Virus record (IMG/VR): IMGVR_UViG_3300042691_003244
Coordinates: 1-20,041 of that record
Source of the DNA: a virus
DNA: 20,041 nucleotides
Strand: one strand, 5' to 3'
Both the position numbers and the translations under genes were made by a program. The notes below the pieces were generated by a model that was given only the letters and a program-made list of their open reading frames with translations, made no database searches and was not told where the DNA came from. Below are positions 1 through 6,523 of the stretch, piece by piece (the first letter of the stretch is position 1; each line of letters starts with the position of its first letter).

Positions 1-34
1 GAACATCTTCTACAAGCTCTGTAAATAATTTCAT
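1..34 (-). CDS. 21: Prohead core protease gp21, N-terminal fragment (cut by window end)
   Basis: Only the first 11 codons are in the window, reading MKLFTELVEDV from an ATG at 34-32. In T4-like phages gene 21 encodes the serine protease that sits in the prohead core, cleaves scaffold and capsid proteins after (L/I)xE sites, and then destroys itself. The short N-terminus resembles the start of gp21 homologues in T4-like phages as I remember them (M-K-L-x-T-E-x-V-E-D). The position, directly after the gene 20/67 group, is where T4 has gene 21. The start lies one base after the stop of the 81-residue gene, with an AGG about eight bases upstream. The call rests on 11 residues plus synteny, so reading the sequence beyond position 1 decides it. 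Confidence 0.72.
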   Translation of the reverse strand, partial: MKLFTELVEDV

Positions 35-35
35 T

Positions 36-281
36 TTAGTACCTATATGCAACTGGCGATGCAACTATACCAGTTCCCTGAACTCTATGTGTTGGAGATT
101 TTTCGACCACCATATCACTATTTGCAAGAATAGTGAAAGAACATACGTTAACAGAACTGTTAACAGAAATAGTTACGTTAGCAATACCAGTTGTAGTATT
201 AACCAATCTAATTAATGGATTATCGTAAACAGTATTAGCTGTTGCGATCGAAATTTCGTTATTTGAAAATCTGTAGATCAT
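36..281 (-). CDS. Small putative virion-associated beta protein, unknown function
   Basis: An 81-residue protein with no signal peptide or membrane segment. It is rich in Thr, Ser, Val, Asn and Ile and has alternating beta-strand-like stretches (ISIATANTV, PLIRLVNTTTG, NVTISVNSS, CSFTILANS). Its pattern (an N-terminal YRFSNN, a central RLVNTTTG and a late VEKSPTHRV) resembles small structural proteins that I recall from other T4-like myoviruses of marine and alphaproteobacterial hosts. I cannot name a family with certainty. The ATG overlaps the stop of the upstream 301-residue gene by one base, and the stop is one base from the gene 21 start, so translation is probably coupled. T4 has no such gene between 68 and 21. 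A small capsid decoration or beta-sandwich virion protein is an inference from location and composition. Confidence 0.6.
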   Translation of the reverse strand: MIYRFSNNEISIATANTVYDNPLIRLVNTTTGIANVTISVNSSVNVCSFTILANSDMVVEKSPTHRVQGTGIVASPVAYRY

Positions 282-1186
282 TAGACCTTTAATCCTTCAC
301 GAGAATTTGTGGCAGGAAAAGTGATAGGAGTTTCAGCAGGAGCCGACTGTTCCTTAACGTTACTTTTACCCTTGCCGTTTCTTAGTTTATGGTTGAACAC
401 AATTTCTTGCTTTCTTAGATCTGAATCAAAAAGCTTTTCTTTCTTTTTAAGCTCGAAATCTTCTTCTTTTTCTTTCTTCTTGGTCATTTCAGAAGCTATC
501 TTTTTTCTAGCTTCTTCAGAAGTCGTAGTTTTCTTAGAACGCTGGTCTAAAAACCCTTCATCTACATACTTTGATTTTTCTGGGTGTAGCTTATACCATG
601 TAGCCAAAGCTCTTTCTTTGCGCTTTTCTGGACTATCTCCCTTAAATCTAGGATCATCAGACTGCTGAAAATCTTTGATAATTTTTCCAACAGGAGTTTT
701 CTTAGTCAACTTTTCTTGAATATTCTTTTTATCAGTAATCAAAATTGGTTTACCAGCCTTGTCTTTTTTACCGCTGAATCTAGGCTCATCGTTTTCAGCG
801 GATTCATCTTTTGGGCATGCTTTGTTCCCATGAACTTCACACTTAGTTCCTGCTTCACTCATGTTGCACTTGGCTTCAACAACAGCTTCTTCTTTTACAT
901 TTTCTGATTGACCAACCTGCTGATTCTTATTATAAATCTTAATATCTTTTGGCTTTGGTTCATGGCCGTGATTTTTCATCTCAGCTTTCTTAACGTTGGT
1001 AGCCTGATAAACGTCATCGCCGTTGCCGACGCGATCGTCATGCTTTTCGACAGAGTGCTGTGCGACAAAGTCTCTTGAGTCTTTCATCTTATCTGCGTAA
1101 TCAACTCCAGGATTTTCACCTGTAGTTAACGCCTTAGTCGTAGATTTTTTTACGCCCTTTAAGACGTCATTCAAGCTCTTCGGCAT
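281..1186 (-). CDS. Lysine-rich putative prohead core or internal head protein in the place of gene 68
   Basis: A 301-residue, very hydrophilic protein with high Lys and Glu content. It lies between gp67 and the genes leading to gp21, where T4 has the 141-residue core protein gp68. Seen in the sequence: a possible metal-binding cluster C107-x8-C116-x2-H119-x4-C124; a repeated D-x-P-R-F-x-G motif at about 133-139 and 177-183; a basic helix around 186-200 (KRKERALATWYKLHP); and a strongly charged, probably coiled-coil segment at about 224-262. One candidate prohead-protease site of (L/I)xE type is IQE at 156-158. The gene starts 20 bases inside the end of gene 67 and shares one base with the next gene. 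I do not recognise a named family. A core or internal head role follows from position and composition only; length argues against simple homology to gp68. Confidence 0.62.
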   Translation of the reverse strand: MPKSLNDVLKGVKKSTTKALTTGENPGVDYADKMKDSRDFVAQHSVEKHDDRVGNGDDVYQATNVKKAEMKNHGHEPKPKDIKIYNKNQQVGQSENVKEEAVVEAKCNMSEAGTKCEVHGNKACPKDESAENDEPRFSGKKDKAGKPILITDKKNIQEKLTKKTPVGKIIKDFQQSDDPRFKGDSPEKRKERALATWYKLHPEKSKYVDEGFLDQRSKKTTTSEEARKKIASEMTKKKEKEEDFELKKKEKLFDSDLRKQEIVFNHKLRNGKGKSNVKEQSAPAETPITFPATNSREGLKV

Positions 1187-1400
1187 CTTGTTGTTCCTCT
1201 GTATCTAATTCTTCTGTTTCTTCTTGATCCGCTTCAACTTCTGGTTGATAACCGTACATTTGTTGAGCTATATCTATTTTCTTTTGTTCGACAGCATCAC
1301 GGATTCTATCAACAACTAAATCGTTAAATACTGCTTCAAAATCTGACGGTTTTTGTTCTAAAGCAGAAAACACTAAATCTGACACGTTATTATTATCCAT
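1167..1400 (-). CDS. 67: Prohead core protein gp67-like
   Basis: A 77-residue protein with an N-terminal helical half and a C-terminal half made almost only of Glu, Asp and Gln (about 54-77). T4 gp67 (about 80 residues, a minor scaffold-core protein cleaved by gp21) has the same layout: a segment of R-x-I/x-D-x-x-x-x-K-x-x-I-A type, here around residues 32-47 (DRIRDAVEQKKIDIAQ), followed by a very acidic tail. It lies directly behind portal gene 20, as in T4, with a nine-base gap holding a good ribosome binding site (GAGG). Its end overlaps the next gene by 20 bases. Similarity is by architecture and synteny rather than by long conserved motifs. No clear internal (L/I)xE cleavage site was seen. 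Confidence 0.75.
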   Translation of the reverse strand: MDNNNVSDLVFSALEQKPSDFEAVFNDLVVDRIRDAVEQKKIDIAQQMYGYQPEVEADQEETEELDTEEQQDAEELE

Positions 1401-1409
1401 ATTCGCCTC

Positions 1410-3167
1410 TTATTTATATCCACCGCCCAATTGCTGAGCTTCTTCTGGGTTTTTAGCAATAACTTGAATAGCTGCCTTATAAGCAGACTGTTCTCTAGAA
1501 GATCTATTATCTGGGCCTTTTTCTTTCATCTGTTTGACGAGTATCATGGCGCGTCTAACTTCTTCTAGTTTATTATCTTGTGACTCTTCTTCATCAGCAG
1601 CAGGAGCTTGCTGTTGCTGCTGTGTAGCTGCAGCTTGCTGTTGAAACTGTTCGTTTTGCATAATCATAGGATTGACCCAACGAGGATCTCCAGACTGCAT
1701 TTCTGCAGCGATTAACTGATCTTGAGTTTGAATATCATCATCAGTTTGCTGGAATACGTTCTTACGAATCCATTGATGTGAAATGTATTTGCCCGCCATA
1801 TCCTGAAGGTCGCGAGCTTGTACAAGTCTGCCTTGACGAATTTCAGCTTCTTTAAGTTCTGCGAAATAGTTATCCTTGGCGAACTCGTAGCGAATTTGGC
1901 CTTGAATTTGCTGCCAGTCTTCTACAGTTGTGATACCTTTTAAAATCAATTGCTTTTCTAGCATCTTGGTGAAAAGGTGCGAAAATCTTGATCTTAGTCT
2001 TACGATAAATCTGCTAAACTTCAACTCGTCACGAGTGATTTCAGTTGCACGACCAATCGAAAATAGAGCGTCTGAATTTAGACGACTAACTGGAACGTTA
2101 AGCGTTTGAAGAAACTTTTTCTGGAAATACAGAACGTCATCCATCTGTCCAAGGTTTTGACCACCTGGAAGAGTTGTAACTTCTGTACCACGACCACCTT
2201 CACGACGAGGAAGCCAATAATCTTCCAACATTGTCATAAACTTACGATCGTCGCGAATCTGACCAGTAGCAGCATCGTAGATTAAACGGTTCTTGTGCTT
2301 GACCATGATATCGCGAACATATTGTTCAGCCTTCATTTTTGGTAAGTTGCCAACGTCGATGTACCAAATACGGCGCTCGGGCGCACGCGCGAGACGGTAA
2401 ATAACTAGAGCGTCTTCAAGAGTGCTTAGCTGATTTAAAGCTTTAATAGACTTATGAAGGTATGAAAGCACCATTGTTCCCTGGTTATCAGTTAATCCGG
2501 AAACAACGTGAATAATAGAATCTTTAGAAATCTTTAAACCTGTGGTATTAGGACCAACTGCTTTATTTCCGTAGTTGAATCCTTTGTCGTTGAAGATATA
2601 ATATTCGTTAACGACTTTTGTAAGAACTGGCTCTGAAACGTCTGTTCCGGCTCTTTTCTTTTGTACTTCTCGAACCTTACGTATTTTACGAGGATCAATG
2701 TATCTTAATTCTTTGATGCCTTCTCTTGGATTTTTATCATCAATTACAACATGATAATAAAGTCTGCCGTCGATATACCAACGGCGATAAATTTCATAGG
2801 CATATTTGTTGAAGTCTACTGTTTTTAAACAATTTTCAAATTCTGCACTTATTACGGACTTCAATTGTGGGGAAACTTGTAGATCATCTAATATAATCTT
2901 GACGAGATTTTTATCGTCTATTGCTATGGATTCATTAACAATTTCATCAATAGCCGAATCGCATTCTGGCTGTAATGCCATTTCACGATATTTGGTAACT
3001 AATTCTGCTTCTGATCTTACTGTACCGTCTAAGTCAACATATGTACCATAAGCACCACCAGCAGAAATTACTAATGCGCCGTCATCACTTTCCTTTGTAG
3101 GTGAAAACGAAGGAAGTTCTGGTTCTTTAGTTTTTCTTTTAAATTCAAAACCGAAAATTTGTGCCAT
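1410..3167 (-). CDS. 20: Portal vertex protein gp20
   Basis: A 585-residue homologue of the T4 portal (524 residues), which forms the dodecameric ring at the special capsid vertex, starts head assembly, and is the channel for DNA packaging and exit. Recognisable segments are the N-terminal region with TKYREMALQPECDSAIDEIVNE (57-78), the IDPRKIRKVREVQKKR region (157-172), the ARAPERRIWYIDVGNLPK block (260-277), and WLPRREGGRGTEVTTLPGG (318-336) leading into the conserved N-x-G-Q-M-D-D and LNVPVSRL stretches. The C-terminus is extended, with a Gln-rich run at about 503-520 followed by a charged helix, which explains much of the extra length. The start is preceded by GGAG. A strong hairpin sits in the 60-base leader between genes 19 and 20. 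Confidence 0.96.
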   Translation of the reverse strand: MAQIFGFEFKRKTKEPELPSFSPTKESDDGALVISAGGAYGTYVDLDGTVRSEAELVTKYREMALQPECDSAIDEIVNESIAIDDKNLVKIILDDLQVSPQLKSVISAEFENCLKTVDFNKYAYEIYRRWYIDGRLYYHVVIDDKNPREGIKELRYIDPRKIRKVREVQKKRAGTDVSEPVLTKVVNEYYIFNDKGFNYGNKAVGPNTTGLKISKDSIIHVVSGLTDNQGTMVLSYLHKSIKALNQLSTLEDALVIYRLARAPERRIWYIDVGNLPKMKAEQYVRDIMVKHKNRLIYDAATGQIRDDRKFMTMLEDYWLPRREGGRGTEVTTLPGGQNLGQMDDVLYFQKKFLQTLNVPVSRLNSDALFSIGRATEITRDELKFSRFIVRLRSRFSHLFTKMLEKQLILKGITTVEDWQQIQGQIRYEFAKDNYFAELKEAEIRQGRLVQARDLQDMAGKYISHQWIRKNVFQQTDDDIQTQDQLIAAEMQSGDPRWVNPMIMQNEQFQQQAAATQQQQQAPAADEEESQDNKLEEVRRAMILVKQMKEKGPDNRSSREQSAYKAAIQVIAKNPEEAQQLGGGYK

Positions 3168-3181
3168 TTATTTCTCCAAAT

Positions 3182-3206
3182 TAGGGGGAGACTTTTGCTC
3201 CCCCTA
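3182..3206 (-). terminator. GC-rich hairpin between genes 19 and 20
   Basis: A perfect 9-bp inverted repeat (TAGGGGGAG at 3182-3190, CTCCCCCTA at 3198-3206) with a 7-base loop lies in the gap between the stop of gene 19 and the start of gene 20. On the transcribed strand it is followed by AATTTGG rather than a run of U, so it is not a classical intrinsic terminator. It could attenuate transcription, protect the 3' end of the abundant tail-tube mRNA, or act as a processing point that lowers portal expression relative to tube. The hairpin is seen directly; its function is inferred. Confidence 0.6.
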
Positions 3207-3227
3207 CAATAATATCAAAACGGTAAA

Positions 3228-3842
3228 TTAGTTAGGACCATTTACACCGTCAACGTTTGCTCTTTCGCCGTAGGTGTTGATACCGCCAGCCTTCTTATCT
3301 GAAGTTTCAACCAACGGAATCCAGTAATCATAAGAAAATCCGACAGAAAATTCTTCAATAGCATTTGCTGCTTCCCAGTTTAGAGCAATTGGACCAACAG
3401 TAGTTGGGAATGCACCGATCAACTGATAAGCACGAATTGTAGAACCGTCTTTAGCATACTGATAAATGTCAAGATCTACCTTATAATCTTCTGTAGAAAT
3501 AGCAGGATCACGAACGTTAGAAACCATACGGTTAAGAGCGTTAGACCATGTTTCAAACATAGAACGAACCGAGAAGTCTTCATCGTTTAGAACTGTAACT
3601 GCCCAATCGGCAAAAGTTCTTTCGCCTGCAACCTTGATCTTACGACCGAAGTAAGGAACTTCGATAGCACCGACTCTTGATTCTGGAAGTTCAGCTGTTC
3701 TACAAACGAAACGGAACTTATCGACGGAAACGTTATCAATACCAATACCTGGAGGCACAGACATGAAAACGTTGAATAGAGATGGTCTGGCGCCACCGTA
3801 CACCAGACCGTTTGACTTGAATGCGCTAATATTAAATGGCAT
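3228..3842 (-). CDS. 19: Tail tube protein gp19
   Basis: A 204-residue protein (T4 gp19 is 163) that forms stacked hexamer rings of the inner tail tube through which DNA passes. Seen here: the N-terminal segment GGARPSLFNVFMSVP, then FRFVCRTAELPESRVGAIEVPYFGRKIKVAGERTFADWAVTVLND (about 45-89). The latter is the typical tube-protein pattern in which 'aELP' is followed by the 'i.vpYfGR..kvaG.r.f.dW.vtv.nDedf' strand pair. The C-terminal part holds a W-E-x-A-N-x-I-E-E-F-S-V-x-F-x-Y-D-Y motif. It has a strong ribosome binding site (CAAAGGAGT) and a late-promoter-like box just upstream, consistent with high expression. It lies between sheath and portal genes, as in T4. Confidence 0.95.
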   Translation of the reverse strand: MPFNISAFKSNGLVYGGARPSLFNVFMSVPPGIGIDNVSVDKFRFVCRTAELPESRVGAIEVPYFGRKIKVAGERTFADWAVTVLNDEDFSVRSMFETWSNALNRMVSNVRDPAISTEDYKVDLDIYQYAKDGSTIRAYQLIGAFPTTVGPIALNWEAANAIEEFSVGFSYDYWIPLVETSDKKAGGINTYGERANVDGVNGPN

Positions 3843-3869
3843 TTATTTTTACTCCTTTGAGCTTTTATC

Positions 3870-3877
3870 TATTTATT
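3870..3877 (-). promoter_or_regulatory. Late-promoter-like box upstream of gene 19
   Basis: The minus strand reads AATAAATA here, one mismatch from the T4 late promoter TATAAATA and fitting the NATAAATA form described for T4-like cyanophages. It overlaps the stop codon of gene 18 and lies 28 bases before the gene 19 ATG. A strong ribosome binding site (AAAGGAG) follows. The same AATAAATAGAT sequence occurs before gene 13, which supports a shared signal. In AT-rich DNA an 8-base match can arise by chance. Confidence 0.45.
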
Positions 3878-6458
3878 AGAACTTGCCGACAACTTCGGAG
3901 AATTGAACGCCAGTTCCAACAGCCACAAAGTTCAACTGAATAAAGTTGATGCTTCTTGCTGGCTTAATATAGATATCTCCCACAAACTGGTTAGAGTCAA
4001 TAACCTGCGCAGTATTGTTTGTTTCGTCACAGATGACCAAGAAGTCAGTAATACCACGACGACCCTGAATATTACGTAGGTAAGGAGTTACTAGGTTCTT
4101 AAACTGTGCTCTAGTGAACGCATCGTTAAACTCGAATAGAGAGAACTTAGCAGCAGTAGAGATAGCCTTTTCAAGAACAATGAACAATCTACGAACGTTA
4201 ATTCTATCGAATGCAGAAGGCTTTGCCTGTAGAGTTTTATCACCGAAGAGGACAGTACCTTGTCCTGGGAACGTTACAACTGGGTTTACGCCGTTGCTGT
4301 AAAGAATATCACGTTCAGCCTTACGAGGATTCCAAGCAAGCTTTACAACATTCTTAACATTACCACGGTTGAAACCAGCTGGAGACCACCAAGCGTCATT
4401 TGTGTTATCTGTACGTACACATAGACCAGCAATGTCACCGTTTAGAGGAACCCAACGGTAGATATCGTTGTAGCGATCATACTGATACTTATAACCTGAA
4501 TCAAGCACAGCGTAAGAAGTGTTACGAATAGCACCACGCCAGTTTTTCAAGCTTAGAGCCTCAGCACCAATGTTGTTTAATACTTTTGACTTATCTGGAG
4601 AAACAAGAGCGACACAATCTTTACGAACTTCGCAAATATTGTCGATGATATAGTTTGCTAACTGGAAGTTAGAAATTGTTTCACCACCAACAACAGTAGT
4701 ACCGCCGATTGGCTTACCCTGCATAACTAGAGAAATGTCGATATCTTCTGGTGAAACGAACAGATCATAAGCAGCACCAAGGACGCTTAGAGTTGCCGTT
4801 TCTTCTGAAAGACCATCAGCACCAAATCTCATCTTCATGTTTGCTGGTGCTGTAGTTGTAGCAGAAGCAACATTTAATGCATTGTTTGAGTAAGCGTTTG
4901 ATCTATCGTTTGCCCACCAAATATACAGAGAAGCGTCGTTAATAACATCTTTGTAGTAATTAGTTGAGCCGTCGTTATTCTTTGAGTCAGTAGCACGAGA
5001 AACGCCCTTGTAAACTTCAAGAATAGTTCCTGGAGTACCAGTGAAAGCGCCGCCATCGTCAACTACAACAACGTGAAGTTCATCGTTTGCTGAAGTGTTA
5101 CCGTTCAAACGAACATAATCAGATTGACCTGGAGGAGTTTCAACTGCATTGAAGAATTCCCAATAACGCTGAACTGTATTAGAGTAGAAATTCTGACGTA
5201 GACGATAAGGATCCTGGAAACTCAAAGTAAGCTTGTTTACATCAAGCAAGAACTTGTGAGCTGTACCAGCTGCAGCGCCTGAAATTGCCGCTGAACCGTC
5301 TCTAGTTGCAGAAATTTTAATAGCTGTGGTATTTGCTTCAGTTATATAGTATGAAGAACCTGAAGAAAGACCGCCTGTTGCAGCACCCGTAGTATTAGAG
5401 TAAACTACGATATCACCAACATTGAATACAAGGTTAGAACCGCTCAAGTTATTGATAGAAATAAATCCAGTTGTTTGATTAATACCACCGTTTGAACCAG
5501 ATATACCGAATGCTACGTTAGAAGTCGTATCTTGAGAATAAGACTTACCAGTAACTAGCAAATACTGTTGACCAGTAGAAGAGTTACCTGTTAGGATATA
5601 ATCTCCAACTGCGATGCTTTCAAATGCAGTATTTACCGCCGTGTTAGTAGCACTGTTAGAAACAATATAACCGTATGGTGATCCGACAGTTACTTCGAAA
5701 TTACCGGCAGTCAGACCAATATTTGAGTTAAATCCTGCTGAAGTATCACAAACAGAAATTCTTAGAGAATTGCCCATTTCGCCTGGATATCTAGCAACGT
5801 ATGTTAGGTCCGGATCGAAAGAACCGTCTTTGTTATTATATTCGTTTTCATTCTTAACGATCTGGTGAACAAGATTTGCAGTAATAACTGCAGTTTCTGA
5901 TGCATCAGCTGCGACAGCAGTGTAAGTTGTGTCCAAACGAGCAAAGTTTAGATTTGAGTTAGCAGCACCCGCTGCACCAACTGTAGCTGGGAAAATAGCT
6001 TTTGCAAGAACAACGGCTGTAGAGTTTACGCTGTTGATAGCATAAGCAGTGCCCGTTGAAGGGATAGCCGTAGTGTTAGTAGTTTGTGTGATGTACATAC
6101 CAGATTCAAGACCAGTAGTGTTACCGACTAGAACTGTGTTACCGACCGTGCTGTTACCTGTAACTACGAAATTTACGTTTGCTGGTGTTGAGCCTGAAGT
6201 CTTAGCTGCACGAGAAACGTAAAGACGATTGCCGTATGCTAGGAAATTGGCTGCAGTGAAAAATGTTTCTGCGTTGTGATTCGTAGGTTTACCGAATCTT
6301 TGAACCAATATGTTTTCGGAATCTACCAGTGTTCTTTCTCCGATTGGTCCCCAACGGAAAACACCACCAATTGCGCCATCTGTAGTCGCAACTGCTGGCA
6401 CAACCGTTGTTAGATCAATTTCGCTGAAATTAACGCCTGGACTTAGTTGAAATGCCAT
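3876..6458 (-). CDS. 18: Contractile tail sheath protein gp18 (enlarged)
   Basis: An 860-residue protein against 659 in T4. The sheath surrounds the tail tube and contracts to drive it through the cell envelope. The N-terminus LSPGVNFSEIDLTT and the following V-x-R-W-G-P-I-G-E block are typical of gp18. The C-terminal domain (from about 780) contains LFEFNDAFTRAQFKNLV, YLRNIQGRRGITDF and IYIKPARSINFIQLNF, the conserved part that forms the inner, tube-contacting layer. Two Ser/Thr/Gly/Asn-rich stretches, about residues 92-175 and 270-410, appear to be insertions relative to T4. The second contains a V-G-D-I-V-V-Y-S-N...G-L-x-x-G-x-x-Y-Y-I-T module of a kind that recurs in phage surface proteins. 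These would lie on the outside of the sheath. A strong AAAGGAGAG ribosome binding site precedes the start. Confidence 0.96.
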   Translation of the reverse strand: MAFQLSPGVNFSEIDLTTVVPAVATTDGAIGGVFRWGPIGERTLVDSENILVQRFGKPTNHNAETFFTAANFLAYGNRLYVSRAAKTSGSTPANVNFVVTGNSTVGNTVLVGNTTGLESGMYITQTTNTTAIPSTGTAYAINSVNSTAVVLAKAIFPATVGAAGAANSNLNFARLDTTYTAVAADASETAVITANLVHQIVKNENEYNNKDGSFDPDLTYVARYPGEMGNSLRISVCDTSAGFNSNIGLTAGNFEVTVGSPYGYIVSNSATNTAVNTAFESIAVGDYILTGNSSTGQQYLLVTGKSYSQDTTSNVAFGISGSNGGINQTTGFISINNLSGSNLVFNVGDIVVYSNTTGAATGGLSSGSSYYITEANTTAIKISATRDGSAAISGAAAGTAHKFLLDVNKLTLSFQDPYRLRQNFYSNTVQRYWEFFNAVETPPGQSDYVRLNGNTSANDELHVVVVDDGGAFTGTPGTILEVYKGVSRATDSKNNDGSTNYYKDVINDASLYIWWANDRSNAYSNNALNVASATTTAPANMKMRFGADGLSEETATLSVLGAAYDLFVSPEDIDISLVMQGKPIGGTTVVGGETISNFQLANYIIDNICEVRKDCVALVSPDKSKVLNNIGAEALSLKNWRGAIRNTSYAVLDSGYKYQYDRYNDIYRWVPLNGDIAGLCVRTDNTNDAWWSPAGFNRGNVKNVVKLAWNPRKAERDILYSNGVNPVVTFPGQGTVLFGDKTLQAKPSAFDRINVRRLFIVLEKAISTAAKFSLFEFNDAFTRAQFKNLVTPYLRNIQGRRGITDFLVICDETNNTAQVIDSNQFVGDIYIKPARSINFIQLNFVAVGTGVQFSEVVGKF

Positions 6459-6503
6459 TTTTTATCTCTCCTTTGATGAGAATATATGATTCGTTTTACA
6501 AAT

Positions 6504-6511
6504 TATTTATT
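6504..6511 (-). promoter_or_regulatory. Late-promoter-like box upstream of gene 18
   Basis: The minus strand reads AATAAATA inside the 65-base gap between genes 17 and 18, about 45 bases before the gene 18 ATG. That is a suitable distance for a short leader carrying the TCAAAGGAG ribosome binding site. It resembles the T4-type late promoter (TATAAATA). A separate late start for the abundant sheath gene makes biological sense. Evidence is motif and position only. Confidence 0.45.
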
Positions 6512-6523
6512 AAATAATAGTTT

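Noticed and set aside
309-668. Plus-strand open frame with hydrophobic Phe/Leu/Ser-rich protein, and another at 716-907.
   Set aside because: Antisense shadow of the Lys/Glu-rich 301-residue gene; Lys and Glu codons read backwards give Phe, Leu and Ser.
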